The notes: a model not told the origin generated them from the letters alone. A stretch of DNA of 64,000 nt from JAUHXS01 sp965213575 (GCA_965213575.1 CBDBZN010000016.1:62001-126000), one strand, 5' to 3'; shown: positions 28,797-38,771, counted from the stretch's first letter. Made by a program: numbers and translations.

Positions 28797-30134
28797 CTAC
28801 TTTAATTTAAAGGTATTCATAAAGCTGGTATCAAACTTTCCGGTTTTGAAGTTCTCATTCTTCATTAATTGAAGGTGAAAAGGGATAGTGGTCTTAACAC
28901 CTTCTATCACATATTCGCTCAGAGCTCTTTCCATCCTAAAAATTGCTTCTTCCCTGGTTTGGCCGGTAGTAATGATTTTAGCGATCATAGAATCGTAATT
29001 TGGAGGGATCGTGTACCCTGCATATACATGAGAGTCTACTCGTACACCAATACCACCTGGTGTATGCAGTGTAGTTATTTTCCCCGGAGAAGGCCTGAAG
29101 TCATTATAAGGATCTTCTGCATTGATTCTGCATTCAATAGCATATTTTTTAGGGATGTATGATTTTCCGGAAATTTCTAACCCGGCAGCTATTTTAATTT
29201 GTTCCCTGATAAGATCATAATCAAGCACTTCTTCCGTAACAGTATGCTCTACTTGAATTCTGGTATTCATCTCCATGAAGTAAAACTTACGGTGTTTGTC
29301 AACCAAAAATTCAATAGTGCCTACGCTTTCATATTTGATGGCTTTTACAGCTTTGATAGCCGCTTTTCCCATTGCTTCTCTAAGTTGATCTGTCATAAAA
29401 GGAGAAGGAGATTCTTCTACTAGCTTTTGATGCCTGCGTTGGATAGAACAATCCCTTTCAGAGAGGTGACAAGCATTTCCTTTTTGATCACCTGCGATTT
29501 GAATCTCAATGTGACGGGGTTCTTCAATAAATTTTTCTATGTAAATTCCTGCATTTCCGAAAGATGCTTGTGCTTCTGCAGTTGCTTGATTCCAGGCTTT
29601 TTCAATTTGCTCTTCTTCCCACACTACACGCATTCCTTTACCGCCGCCGCCGGCAGTAGCCTTTAAAATTACCGGATAAACTATCTTTTTAGCTATCTTT
29701 TTAGCATCCTTTATATTTTTTACAAGCCCATCCGAACCGGGTATAACAGGCACTCCTGCTTTTTTCATGGTATCTTTAGCGGTAACTTTATCGCCCATTT
29801 TTCGGATCATATTTGCAGTAGGCCCAATAAACTTGATATCATATTCTTTACAAATTTCAGCGAACTTGTCATTCTCGGCTAAAAAGCCATATCCCGGATG
29901 AATAGCGTCGGCATTAGTGATTTCCGCTGCGGCCATTATATTAGGTATATTCAAATAAGAATCCCTACTGTTGGGCGGCCCAATGCATACTGCTTCGTCA
30001 GCGAACCGCACATGTAAACTTTCTTTATCTGCTGTAGAATATACTGCTACTGTATTAATGCCCATCTCTTTGCATGTTCTGATTACACGCAAAGCTATTT
30101 CACCACGATTGGCTATAAGTATTTTATTGATCAT
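28797..30134 (-). CDS. accC: Biotin carboxylase subunit of acetyl-CoA carboxylase
   Basis: AccC carboxylates the biotin on AccB using ATP and bicarbonate, the first half of malonyl-CoA formation. The 445 aa show the expected order: INKILIANRGEIALRVIRTC, HPGYGFLAEN, ATP-grasp glycine loop KATAGGGGKGMRVV (about 160-173), ERDCSIQRRHQKLVEE, EFLVDKHRKFYFMEMNTRIQ and the active-site VEHTVTE. Last gene in the DUF177-rpmF-plsX-fabH-efp-accB-accC operon, 27 nt after accB. Confidence 0.96.
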   Translation of the reverse strand: MINKILIANRGEIALRVIRTCKEMGINTVAVYSTADKESLHVRFADEAVCIGPPNSRDSYLNIPNIMAAAEITNADAIHPGYGFLAENDKFAEICKEYDIKFIGPTANMIRKMGDKVTAKDTMKKAGVPVIPGSDGLVKNIKDAKKIAKKIVYPVILKATAGGGGKGMRVVWEEEQIEKAWNQATAEAQASFGNAGIYIEKFIEEPRHIEIQIAGDQKGNACHLSERDCSIQRRHQKLVEESPSPFMTDQLREAMGKAAIKAVKAIKYESVGTIEFLVDKHRKFYFMEMNTRIQVEHTVTEEVLDYDLIREQIKIAAGLEISGKSYIPKKYAIECRINAEDPYNDFRPSPGKITTLHTPGGIGVRVDSHVYAGYTIPPNYDSMIAKIITTGQTREEAIFRMERALSEYVIEGVKTTIPFHLQLMKNENFKTGKFDTSFMNTFKLK

Positions 30135-30161
30135 GTTTTGGAAATTTTTTTAGTAAGCGGC

Positions 30162-30653
30162 CTAATTGGGTTCTACTAAAAATAAAGGTTGATCATACTC
30201 CACAGGAGATGCATCGTCTACAAATACTTTAACTATTTTTCCCGAAACCTCTGATTCAATCTCGTTAAATAGTTTCATTGCTTCAATGATACATAAAACA
30301 TCTCCCGGTTTTATCGTGTCACCCACATTCACAAAAATGGGTTTGTCAGGAGCAGCTTTTCTATAAAGTGTGCCAATCATTGGTGCTTTTATAGTGATTA
30401 AATTATCATTCGCAGCAGAGTCAACTGGATCGGCAGGCTTTCCATTATTTGCATGGGGTGTAGAAGACGCATCAGAAGCCGATTGAGCTAAAGGCGCTGC
30501 TGCTATCGGTTGAATTACACTGGTGGGAGCTTGACCTGAATAATAATGCTTAGTGCGAATACTTACTTTAAAAGTTTCTTCTTCTATTTTAACTTCACTA
30601 ATATTAGACTCATCTATTAATTTAATGAGCTCTTGAATTTTTTTGAAATCCAT
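30162..30653 (-). CDS. accB: Biotin carboxyl carrier protein of acetyl-CoA carboxylase
   Basis: AccB carries the carboxybiotin between AccC and the carboxyltransferase. The 163 aa comprise an N-terminal helix domain (MDFKKIQELIKLIDES), a Pro/Ala-rich flexible linker (about 40-85) and a biotinyl domain with the classic EAMKLFNEIESE motif; Lys127 is the biotinylation site. It lies between efp (6 nt) and accC (27 nt), so it is cotranscribed with both. Confidence 0.96.
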   Translation of the reverse strand: MDFKKIQELIKLIDESNISEVKIEEETFKVSIRTKHYYSGQAPTSVIQPIAAAPLAQSASDASSTPHANNGKPADPVDSAANDNLITIKAPMIGTLYRKAAPDKPIFVNVGDTIKPGDVLCIIEAMKLFNEIESEVSGKIVKVFVDDASPVEYDQPLFLVEPN

Positions 30654-30659
30654 AATTAT

Positions 30660-31223
30660 TTATTTTACACGTTCTACGTAAGAATTAGTTCTGGTATCTA
30701 TTTTAATTTTTTCGCCGTTCTCTATAAAAAGGGGAATTTTAATTTCTGCACCTGTTTCCAAAGTAGCGGGTTTTAATGAATTTGTTGCAGTATCACCTTT
30801 TACACCGGGTTCTGTATAAGTTATTTCCAGTTCAATAAAAGAAGGTAATTCACACGTTAATGCTTTTTCCTCTTCCGCATGAAACAAAATATCTACTTCT
30901 TGCCCTTCTTTTAAAAATTCAGCACCTTCTATTAAGCCTTCATTCAAGGCAATTTGTTCGAAAGTGGTATTGTCCATAAAATGATATCCTATCGCATCTT
31001 TATATAAAAATTGAGAAGTACGTCTTTCAATTCTTGCAGTATTGACTTTTACGCCTGCATTGAAAGTATTTTCTATCACTTTGCCGGTAGTTAAGCTTTT
31101 CAATTTTGTTCTAACAAAAGCTCCCCCTTTTCCCGGTTTTACATGCTGAAATTCAACAATCTGATACAGGTCATTGTTGAATTCTAAACATAAGCCATTT
31201 CTAAAATCTGCGGTTGTTGCCAT
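30660..31223 (-). CDS. efp: Translation elongation factor P
   Basis: EF-P relieves ribosome stalling at polyproline stretches. The 187 aa cover its three beta-barrel domains. The modification loop reads HVKPGKGGAFVRTKLK with Lys32 at the tip, so the modifiable residue is lysine rather than arginine. The C-terminal signature GAEIKIPLFIENGEKIKIDT is present. It sits between fabH and accB in the fatty-acid operon; efp-accB-accC adjacency is known in several phyla. Confidence 0.96.
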   Translation of the reverse strand: MATTADFRNGLCLEFNNDLYQIVEFQHVKPGKGGAFVRTKLKSLTTGKVIENTFNAGVKVNTARIERRTSQFLYKDAIGYHFMDNTTFEQIALNEGLIEGAEFLKEGQEVDILFHAEEEKALTCELPSFIELEITYTEPGVKGDTATNSLKPATLETGAEIKIPLFIENGEKIKIDTRTNSYVERVK

Positions 31224-31283
31224 TTATTAATCCTTTATAATTATAGCTTTTGCAAATTAAGGTTTATCATGAAAATAACTGCA

Positions 31284-32291
31284 TTAATTTTGTTTTTCTC
31301 CATCATAGGCCCATTTAACATACGAGCAACCCCATGTAAAGCCTCCGCCAAAAGATGACAGCAATAAATTATCTCCTTTTTTTAATTTACTTTCATAATC
31401 CCACAAGCAGAGCGGTAATGTAGCTGCAGTAGTATTGCCATATTTTTCAATATTCAGCATTACTTTATCATCAGATAATCCGGCTCTTTTAGCTGTTGCG
31501 TCAATGATCCTTTTATTTGCTTGATGAGGAACTAACCAGGCAATATCTTCTGAGGTAAGGCCATTTTTTTCCATTACATTAGCTGTAACATCAGCCATGC
31601 ATTTTACAGCTTGTTTAAATACCGGCTGGCCTTCTTGGTAAACGAAATGCTCTTTTGCGTCTATAGTAGCTTGAGTACTAGGCCTCATAGAGCCACCGGC
31701 TTTCATATGTAAATGTTTCGCTCCTGAACCGTCACTTTTTAAAACCGAATCTTTAATGCCATAGCCTTCATCGTTAGGCTCCAATAATACGGCTCCTGCT
31801 CCGTCTCCAAAAATAACGCAAGTACTTCTATCATTATAATCAATTATAGCAGACATTTTATCCACGCCCAAGACCACCACTTTTTTATGCATGCCGGATT
31901 TAATAAACTGTGCACCGGTGGTTAAAGCATATAAAAATCCTGAACATGCAGCACTTATGTCGTAGCCATAAGCATTAGTTGCGCCTAAACGGTCACATAA
32001 AATATTTGCAGTAGCAGGAAAAACCATATCAGGTGTGACAGTAGCACATAATAACAAGTCAATCTCGCTAGCATCAATCCCTCGCTTATCTAATAATTCT
32101 TTAATAGCATAACAACCCATTTCAGAGCTGCCCATATCTTTTCCTTTTAGGATCCTTCTTTCTTTGATGCCTGTTCTGGAGATGATCCATTCATCACTGG
32201 TATCAACAATTTTCTCTAATTCTTTATTGGTAAGAATATAATCCGGTACATATCCGCCGACTGCAGTAATTGCAGCGTTTATTACTCCCAT
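31284..32291 (-). CDS. fabH: Beta-ketoacyl-ACP synthase III
   Basis: FabH starts fatty-acid synthesis by condensing acetyl- or branched acyl-CoA with malonyl-ACP. The catalytic triad is visible: Cys116 in DISAACSGFLYA, His256 in VPHQANKRI and Asn286 in EKYGNTTAA. The 335 aa and opening AITAVGGYVPDYILTN, DTSDEWIISRTGI are standard. It starts 3 nt after plsX ends, so coupling is likely. Confidence 0.96.
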   Translation of the reverse strand: MGVINAAITAVGGYVPDYILTNKELEKIVDTSDEWIISRTGIKERRILKGKDMGSSEMGCYAIKELLDKRGIDASEIDLLLCATVTPDMVFPATANILCDRLGATNAYGYDISAACSGFLYALTTGAQFIKSGMHKKVVVLGVDKMSAIIDYNDRSTCVIFGDGAGAVLLEPNDEGYGIKDSVLKSDGSGAKHLHMKAGGSMRPSTQATIDAKEHFVYQEGQPVFKQAVKCMADVTANVMEKNGLTSEDIAWLVPHQANKRIIDATAKRAGLSDDKVMLNIEKYGNTTAATLPLCLWDYESKLKKGDNLLLSSFGGGFTWGCSYVKWAYDGEKQN

Positions 32292-32294
32292 AGA

Positions 32295-33233
32295 TCAGTT
32301 AAATGTAGATTTAAATATTTCAACCAAGTTTGCTTCAACTACTTTCTTAGCTAAGAATATCATGCTCTTAAATGCTGGTGCCTTTGAAATTCCGTGTCCG
32401 ATGATGACGGGAGCATTTGTTCCAAGAATAGGTGTGCCACCATAACTTTCATAATTTAATTTGTCAAAAAACGGATGACTGATATTATTTTGCCGCATTA
32501 GCTCATACATCCCTTCAATTGTTTTGAGCATGACATTGCCGGTGAAGCCGTCACAAACGATAACATCAGCTTTATCTGAAAAAATGTCCCGGCCTTCAAT
32601 ATTTCCATAAAATTCGTACTCTACAGCATCTTTCATAAGCGGATATGCTGCTTGGGTAAGCAAGTTTCCTTTGCCTTCTTCTTCTCCAATATTAAGCAAC
32701 CCAACATTTGGATTATCCATTTTAAGCACGTGTTTGCAATAAAGATATCCTAATATACCAAATTGACATAAAGTATCAGGTTTGCAATCAGAATTAGCCC
32801 CAACATCAAGTAGAAGTCCCATTTTGCCATCAGCCTTTGGGACAGAAGCAGAAATGGTTGGCCTGATAACGCCGGGAATATTTTGTAGTCCATACATCGC
32901 TCCTACCAACATGGCCCCGGTATTTCCGGTGCTGACAAATGCATCAATATTGCCATGTTTAAGAAGTCCATAACCTTTTGAAATACTAGAATCTTTTTTC
33001 TGAGAAAAGGCTTTAGTAGGATGTTCTTCCATAGTAATTACCTGCGTAGCGGTTACTATTTCAAAACTATCTTTAGGCGCATCAGCTCGGCTTAATGAGT
33101 CGTGTATAGCATCTTCCTGTCCGATTAATATAATATCGACATTGCCAGGTAGTTCGTTTTTTGCAATTAGCGCACCTTTAATCACCTCCAGTGGGGCAAA
33201 ATCGCCACCCATTGCATCAATTCCAATCCTCAT
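32295..33233 (-). CDS. plsX: Phosphate acyltransferase PlsX
   Basis: PlsX converts acyl-ACP to acyl-phosphate, feeding PlsY in phospholipid synthesis. Its 312 aa begin MRIGIDAMGGDFAPLEVIKG and contain HPTKAFSQKKDSSI, FVSTGNTGAMLVGAM, LLDVGANSDCKP and VCDGFTGNVMLKTIEG, all hallmarks of the family. Directly upstream are rpmF and the DUF177 gene, a widely conserved order in which ribosome assembly and lipid genes are cotranscribed. Confidence 0.96.
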   Translation of the reverse strand: MRIGIDAMGGDFAPLEVIKGALIAKNELPGNVDIILIGQEDAIHDSLSRADAPKDSFEIVTATQVITMEEHPTKAFSQKKDSSISKGYGLLKHGNIDAFVSTGNTGAMLVGAMYGLQNIPGVIRPTISASVPKADGKMGLLLDVGANSDCKPDTLCQFGILGYLYCKHVLKMDNPNVGLLNIGEEEGKGNLLTQAAYPLMKDAVEYEFYGNIEGRDIFSDKADVIVCDGFTGNVMLKTIEGMYELMRQNNISHPFFDKLNYESYGGTPILGTNAPVIIGHGISKAPAFKSMIFLAKKVVEANLVEIFKSTFN

Positions 33234-33274
33234 AATAAGTTTTGAGGTGATATAATAGAGTTAGTAAAATGTGC

Positions 33275-33457
33275 TTATGCTTTTTCCATGATCACCTGGC
33301 CTTTATAATATAGTTTTCCCTCATGCCAATGTGCTCTATGATAAAGATGTGGTTCTCCGGTAGTAGGACATGTAGCGATAGTCGGTACGCTAGCTTTATA
33401 ATGAGTTCTCCTTTTATCTCTTCTGGTTTTGGATATGCGTCGTTTAGGATGTGCCAT
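33275..33457 (-). CDS. rpmF: Ribosomal protein bL32
   Basis: A 60-aa basic protein of the large ribosomal subunit. The opening MAHPKRRISKTRRDKRRTHY is diagnostic, followed by CPTTGEPHLYHRAHW. Of the four zinc-ribbon cysteines found in some L32 proteins, only one remains (Cys30), so this is a zinc-independent form. It lies 8 nt after the DUF177 gene. Confidence 0.96.
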   Translation of the reverse strand: MAHPKRRISKTRRDKRRTHYKASVPTIATCPTTGEPHLYHRAHWHEGKLYYKGQVIMEKA

Positions 33458-33465
33458 AACTTTTT

Positions 33466-34086
33466 TTAATTTGCTGTATTTTTTAAATTAAATAACTGGT
33501 CCCACCTGGGATCATGATTTTCTTGAGTATCTTTTTTTGATTTATTTAAATGTTTTATAACGGTCTTATTACAAATAGACTTTCCTTTAATATCCGGATG
33601 AATATTTTGATGTGGTAAACTTAAATTTGCAAACTCATAAATATATTGTGCTATATTGATCTCACCGGTCTCCATCGGTAAAAAAACCACGTCTTCTTCT
33701 AAGATAGATTCTGTGTCAGTATATTTAAAAATAAGCTCATGCTGATCAGATATATCTATGTTCATAGGATCTAAACATCTGTCACAAATTACTTCGAGCT
33801 TTCCTTTAAAACTGAATTTTAGTATAAAAAATCCTTCTTGTTCATTATTTAATTCCACATCAGCCGTAATAGAACCATTTTCAAATGGCACATTGCCAAA
33901 ATGTTCAAAAAAAGACACATGAAGCGTATAATCAAAATCATACACTTTATGTTTCAGAGTTGAAATGGGTATATTATATATTTTTAAGCTCTTCAAAACG
34001 TTGAAAAATCTTTTGAAACTGACTGCAAATCTAGAAAATACATGCGTAAAGAAAAAACTTTTAACTCTTTTTTTAATGAATAGCAA
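33466..34086 (-). CDS. DUF177 (YceD-like) protein, probable 23S rRNA accumulation factor
   Basis: DUF177/YceD proteins act in 23S rRNA accumulation and are nearly always encoded next to rpmF, as here. The core shows KIYNIPISTLKHKVYDFDY, SFFEHFGNVPF, the conserved CDRCLDPMNIDIS Cys pair (C.RC) and, near the C-terminus, PRWDQLFNLK. The long frame from 34086 adds about 30 basic residues not seen in the family; TTG at 33996 gives the usual length of about 176 residues starting MKSLKIYNIP, so the true start is probably there. It is first in the operon and divergent from yicC. Confidence 0.88.
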   Translation of the reverse strand: MLFIKKRVKSFFFTHVFSRFAVSFKRFFNVLKSLKIYNIPISTLKHKVYDFDYTLHVSFFEHFGNVPFENGSITADVELNNEQEGFFILKFSFKGKLEVICDRCLDPMNIDISDQHELIFKYTDTESILEEDVVFLPMETGEINIAQYIYEFANLSLPHQNIHPDIKGKSICNKTVIKHLNKSKKDTQENHDPRWDQLFNLKNTAN

Positions 34087-34163
34087 ATAAGCAGTTTTTT
34101 AATTTTTTTGATGTAAAATAAGTAAAAACAGTATTTTAAGTTAAAGAACATTAAATTTGCTGT

Positions 34164-35042
34164 ATGGTGAAATCTATGACAGGCTATGGTAAATCCATTA
34201 ATCATTTAACTGGGAGGGATTTAGTAATATATATTAAAGCACTCAACAGTAAGGGCTTAGACATTAATCTTAAAACTTCAGGAAATTTTAAAGAAGTAGA
34301 AATTCAGATCAGGGATAAAATTTCCAGTAAATTGTTACGAGGTAAAATTGATGTTCAGATAATTTTCGAAACTCCTCATTCAAATAGTAAATTAAAAATA
34401 AATAAGCCTTTATTAAAAGAGTATTTTAAAGATATTGATTCTATTAAATCTGATTTAAATATATCGACAGAAGGCCTTTTATCTACTTTACTAAAAATGC
34501 CGAATGTGTTAATGGAAGAAACAGAACATACTCTAAATAAAGCAGAAGTAGATTTTATATTCACTCATCTTAATTCAGCCCTGCTTGAAGTGGAAGAATT
34601 CAGGAAAAAAGAAGGCCATAATTTGGCTGCTGATGTGGTTCAAAATATCGGGCATATAAAAGATCTTTTGAAGGAAATTGAAAAAATAGAAAAGGATCGG
34701 TTTAAAAGAATTAGGGCTAGGATTAAAAAAGATTTACATAATATTATAGATTCATCAGTTATTGATCATAATCGTTTTGAGCAAGAATTGATCTATTATT
34801 TAGAAAAACTGGATATTAGCGAAGAAAAAGTCAGATTATCCAGCCATTGTGATTACTTTTTTGAAGTGGTTAATAGTGATGAACCGATGAAAGGCAAAAA
34901 ATTAGGTTTTATCTCGCAAGAAATAGGTAGAGAAATTAATACGATAGGCTCTAAAGCTAATGATAAGGATATTCAGAAATTTGTCGTACAAATGAAAAAT
35001 GAGTTGGAAAAAATCAAAGAGCAAGTTGCAAATATTTTATGA
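34164..35042 (+). CDS. yicC: YicC/YloC-family endoribonuclease
   Basis: The 292-aa YicC family member begins MVKSMTGYGKS and ends with the conserved C-terminal domain LGFISQEIGREINTIGSKAN and KNELEKIKEQVANI. YicC proteins are endoribonucleases implicated in mRNA and sRNA turnover. It overlaps gmk by four bases (ATGA), the usual yicC-gmk arrangement and a sign of translational coupling. TAAATTTG at 34152-34159 resembles a Bacteroidota -7 box just ahead of the ATG, but no TTTG at the correct distance is visible. Confidence 0.93.
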   Translation: MVKSMTGYGKSINHLTGRDLVIYIKALNSKGLDINLKTSGNFKEVEIQIRDKISSKLLRGKIDVQIIFETPHSNSKLKINKPLLKEYFKDIDSIKSDLNISTEGLLSTLLKMPNVLMEETEHTLNKAEVDFIFTHLNSALLEVEEFRKKEGHNLAADVVQNIGHIKDLLKEIEKIEKDRFKRIRARIKKDLHNIIDSSVIDHNRFEQELIYYLEKLDISEEKVRLSSHCDYFFEVVNSDEPMKGKKLGFISQEIGREINTIGSKANDKDIQKFVVQMKNELEKIKEQVANIL

Positions 35043-35608
35043 GTAAAGAAGGTAAATTAATCGTTTTTTCTTCTCCCTCCGGAGCCGGTAAAACGACTAT
35101 TGTTAGACGTTTACTAGCTAATTATCCTCAATTGCAATTTTCTATATCAGCATGTACCAGGCCTATTAGAACAAAAGAAGAAAATGGCAAAGATTATTAT
35201 TTCTTGTCTTTAGAGGCTTTTAAGCAAAAAATAAAAGAAGGTGCGTTTATAGAATGGGAAGAGGTATATGCCGGAAATTACTATGGAACACTAAAAAATG
35301 AGGTAGAGCGCATTTGGGCAGAGGGGAAGCATGTAGTATTTGATATAGACGTAAAAGGCGCATTAAATATTAAAAAGCAATATGGAAAAAGAGCCATTAC
35401 TATTTTTATTAAAGCACCTTCTTTAAATGTACTTAAAGAAAGGTTAGAGCATAGAGGCTCAGAAAATCATCACACTTTGGCTGAACGTTTAGAGCGGGCA
35501 AAGTTTGAGTTTTCTCAAGAATCCTGCTTTGATCAAGTTGTATTGAACGATAATCTTTCACATGCTTTAGAGCAAGCTGAAAAAATAGTTGCAGAATTTA
35601 TCCGTTAA
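35039..35608 (+). CDS. gmk: Guanylate kinase
   Basis: The enzyme phosphorylates GMP to GDP with ATP. Its 189 aa contain the P-loop FSSPSGAGKTT (10-20), the GMP-binding region SISACTRPIRTKEENGKDYY and FIEWEEVYAGNYYGT, and DIDVKGALNIKK. The start overlaps the yicC stop. Confidence 0.96.
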   Translation: MSKEGKLIVFSSPSGAGKTTIVRRLLANYPQLQFSISACTRPIRTKEENGKDYYFLSLEAFKQKIKEGAFIEWEEVYAGNYYGTLKNEVERIWAEGKHVVFDIDVKGALNIKKQYGKRAITIFIKAPSLNVLKERLEHRGSENHHTLAERLERAKFEFSQESCFDQVVLNDNLSHALEQAEKIVAEFIR

Positions 35609-35672
35609 TTTTTTCTCTATAAAATAATTTTACTTAATTTGAGTATTATCTACATAGACGAATGATTTTACT

Positions 35673-36056
35673 ATGCCTGAAATAACTAAAAAAGTAAATA
35701 TAAAAGCGGTGTCGACTTACGAAAAAGAATCTTCACGCCCTGTTAATAATGAATACATATTTTCTTACAAAATATCTATTGCTAATAATACTTCACAGCC
35801 TATCCGATTGTTAAGCAGATTTTGGACTTTAGTAGATGGTATGGGTAACAAAAAAATTGTAGAAGGAGAGGGTGTAGTAGGACAACAACCCATCATAGAA
35901 CCGGGAGGGCAATATCACTATATCTCAGGATGTCATCTTACTACTGATATAGGTAAAATGTTTGGAGAATATAAAATGTTGGGTTTAAATGATGAAAAAT
36001 CTTTTTTCGTAACCATCCCTTCTTTTAAATTAATTGCGCCTTTCAAAAATAATTAA
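35673..36056 (+). CDS. apaG: ApaG-domain protein
   Basis: The 127-aa single-domain protein has a beta-sandwich fold; family signatures include FSYKISIANNTSQPIRLLSR, FWTLVDGMG and the glycine motif VEGEGVVGQQPIIEPGG. ApaG is linked to cation tolerance and Ap4A in enterobacteria, but its biochemical role remains unclear. It lies 64 nt after gmk on the same strand. Confidence 0.92.
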   Translation: MPEITKKVNIKAVSTYEKESSRPVNNEYIFSYKISIANNTSQPIRLLSRFWTLVDGMGNKKIVEGEGVVGQQPIIEPGGQYHYISGCHLTTDIGKMFGEYKMLGLNDEKSFFVTIPSFKLIAPFKNN

Positions 36057-36191
36057 GTATTTATTTTAATTATCAAAATGCTTAATCATCGAGAAGCTTA
36101 AGAAAGCATCTTCCTCAATTCTAAATTAATTTTTAACTTTAGTTTTATTTTAAAAACAGGCTTCCGATAAGGCAGATTTTAAATTTTAAAA

Positions 36192-38630
36192 ATGTTTGTT
36201 GAAGTAATTCTTCCACTCAACCTTCAGCAAAACTATACCTATCAAGTCCCTATAGAGTTGGAGGAAGAACTGGCGGTAGGAAAGCGCGTGGTAGTGCAAT
36301 TTGGTAAAAAACGGCTGTATACTGCATTAATTTATATCATTCATAATATAAAACCTCTTGAATATACTCCTAAGCCAATTATTTCTGTGCTAGATGATAT
36401 GCCTATCGTCATGGTTAAACAATTATCATTTTGGCAGTGGATAAGCAGTTATTATATGTGTTCTATTGGAGAAGTGATGAATGCAGCATTGCCGGCAGCA
36501 TTAAAATTATCTAGCGAAACAAAGGTTATCTTAAATCCTCATTACAATTCTTCAGATGATCATTTAGATGATAAAGAATATTTAGTATCAGAAGCACTAA
36601 GTATAAGAGAAGAACTGACAATTCAAGAGATTCAAAAAATCTTACAGCAGAAAGCAGTATATCCTACCATTCGCTCAATGCTCGATAAAGGAATGATCTT
36701 TATTAAAGAAGAATTAAAAGGAAAATACAAACCAAAGCAAGAAGCCTTTGTTTATTTAGCAAAGCATATACAAGAAAATGAAAAACAGTTAAAAGAAGTA
36801 TTTGCTCTATTAGCTAAAGCTCCAAAGCAATTGAAGTTACTAATGACTTTGATACATCTAAAAAGCCAGCAAAAGTATATTAAAAGATCAGAGCTAATTA
36901 AAAAGGCTCAAATAGGAAATGGCATATTTAATCAGTTGGTTAAAAAAGATGTGTTTGAGGTAAAGATGTTAAATGTTGACCGCATTAAAGAGGAAAGCTT
37001 AAATATTTCATTGGCCGATCAGCTAACTCCGGATCAGCAATTTGCTTTTGAAGAAACAAAGAAAATATTTAGTGATAAATCCATAGCCTTACTGCAAGGA
37101 GTAACATCTAGCGGTAAAACTCAGGTTTATATTGAGCTAATCAAAGAGGCACTTGCTGAAGGTACACAAGTATTATACTTATTGCCGGAAATTGCTTTAA
37201 CTACTCAAATTACTGCAAGATTAAAAAAAGTATTTGGAGAAGAATTAGGTATTTATCACTCTAAATTTAATGATCAAGAAAGAGTAGAGATATGGAATAA
37301 GCTGTTAAAAAAGAAATATAAAATCATTTTAGGAGCCAGGTCTGCTTTGTTTCTCCCGTTTGAAAACCTAGGGTTAATTGTTGTAGACGAAGAACATGAT
37401 CCTTCTTATAAGCAATTTGACCCTGCACCTAGATATAATGCCCGTGACAGCGCTATATATCTTTCTACGTTATATAATTCTTGTAAAGTACTTTTAGGTT
37501 CGGCTACTCCCTCGTTGGAGAGCAGATATAATGTAGATATTGATAAGTACGGATTAATACACTTAAACAAGCGTTATCTAGATATTCAGATGCCTATTGT
37601 ACAAATAGTTAACATAGCTGAAGAGAAACGAAAAAATAGAATGAAATCTCATTTTTCATCAACCTTATTAGATCAAATTAAAGAAACGCTCGCAAACAAA
37701 GAACAAATAATTTTATTTCAGAATAGGAGAGGTTATGCGCCTTTTCTAGAATGTATGGCTTGTGCTTGGGTGCCTCAATGTAAATATTGCAATGTAAGCC
37801 TTACCTACCATAAATACAGCAATGACTTAAGATGCCACTATTGTGGATATAAAACTGAACCACCGGATGGATGTCATGCATGTGGCAATCACACTGTACA
37901 AGTACAAAATTTTGGAACCGAAAAGATAGAAGATGACCTATCCATTATGATGCCAGAGGTGAAAATAGGTAGGATGGATTTAGATACCGTTAAGAGTAAA
38001 TATGGCCATCAGAAAATCATTAGTAATTTTGAAGAAAAAAATATTGATGTGTTGATCGGAACTCAAATGGTCACAAAAGGATTAGATTTTGATAATGTAG
38101 GGCTAGTAGGCATTCTTAATGCTGACAATCTATTAAACTATCCCGATTTTAGAGCTAATGAACGAGCTTTTCAGTTGATGACGCAAGTTAGTGGAAGAGC
38201 GGGCAGAAAAAATAAAAGAGGAAAAGTTTATATTCAAGCTATTAATGTAGAACATCCCATTATAAAATTAGTCAAAGAAGGTCATTATGCTACTTTTTAT
38301 GCAAATGAACTTATGCATAGAAAAAAATTTGGTTATGCTCCCTATTATAGGCTTATCAAACTCACATTAAAGCATAAGAATAAATATATAGTGGAAGAAG
38401 CTGCGATAAAACTAGCGCAAAATTTAAAATACAAACTAAAAGATAGTGTAAAAGGGCCGATAGAACCTATTATAAACAGAATTAGAAATTATTACTTGCA
38501 AGAGCTATTGATAAAAATCCCTAGGGAGCAGATGTATAGTTCCATTAAGAAAGATATTTATCAGGCAATTCTGAAAAAACAAGGCGAAATAACTACTTTG
38601 AAAATAAATATTGATGTTGATCCAAACTAA
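36192..38630 (+). CDS. priA: Primosomal replication helicase PriA
   Basis: PriA recognises stalled forks and reloads the replisome. The 812-aa protein has the N-terminal fork-binding domain (FVEVILPLNLQQNYTYQVP), Walker A GVTSSGKT at about 303-310, DEEHD Walker B at about 399, and GSATPSLES. The zinc-binding Cys clusters lie from about residue 521 (CMACAWVPQCKYC, then CHYCGYK and CHACG), giving two zinc sites, and the helicase C domain has IGTQMVTKGLDF and QVSGRAGRK. No frame breaks. Confidence 0.96.
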   Translation: MFVEVILPLNLQQNYTYQVPIELEEELAVGKRVVVQFGKKRLYTALIYIIHNIKPLEYTPKPIISVLDDMPIVMVKQLSFWQWISSYYMCSIGEVMNAALPAALKLSSETKVILNPHYNSSDDHLDDKEYLVSEALSIREELTIQEIQKILQQKAVYPTIRSMLDKGMIFIKEELKGKYKPKQEAFVYLAKHIQENEKQLKEVFALLAKAPKQLKLLMTLIHLKSQQKYIKRSELIKKAQIGNGIFNQLVKKDVFEVKMLNVDRIKEESLNISLADQLTPDQQFAFEETKKIFSDKSIALLQGVTSSGKTQVYIELIKEALAEGTQVLYLLPEIALTTQITARLKKVFGEELGIYHSKFNDQERVEIWNKLLKKKYKIILGARSALFLPFENLGLIVVDEEHDPSYKQFDPAPRYNARDSAIYLSTLYNSCKVLLGSATPSLESRYNVDIDKYGLIHLNKRYLDIQMPIVQIVNIAEEKRKNRMKSHFSSTLLDQIKETLANKEQIILFQNRRGYAPFLECMACAWVPQCKYCNVSLTYHKYSNDLRCHYCGYKTEPPDGCHACGNHTVQVQNFGTEKIEDDLSIMMPEVKIGRMDLDTVKSKYGHQKIISNFEEKNIDVLIGTQMVTKGLDFDNVGLVGILNADNLLNYPDFRANERAFQLMTQVSGRAGRKNKRGKVYIQAINVEHPIIKLVKEGHYATFYANELMHRKKFGYAPYYRLIKLTLKHKNKYIVEEAAIKLAQNLKYKLKDSVKGPIEPIINRIRNYYLQELLIKIPREQMYSSIKKDIYQAILKKQGEITTLKINIDVDPN

Positions 38631-38717
38631 TTTTTATATTAAATCGTTAATAAAGAGTTAGTTTCATATATAAATTAAAGAAACGATTAAATTTTTATAA
38701 ATTTTTTTTGTTTAGTG

Positions 38718-38748
38718 TTTGCATAAAGAAAATTTATTTATAACTTTG
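38718..38748 (+). promoter_or_regulatory. Bacteroidota-type promoter for the tRNA-Ala-23S-5S unit
   Basis: TTTG (38718-38721), 19 nt, then TAACTTTG (38741-38748) is an exact match to the Bacteroidota housekeeping consensus TTTG-N19-TAnnTTTG. It lies 88 nt after priA and 138 nt before tRNA-Ala. It is the only exact match I found in the window. Confidence 0.85.
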
Positions 38749-38771
38749 CCTTCCGCTTTTGAAAAGGGGTA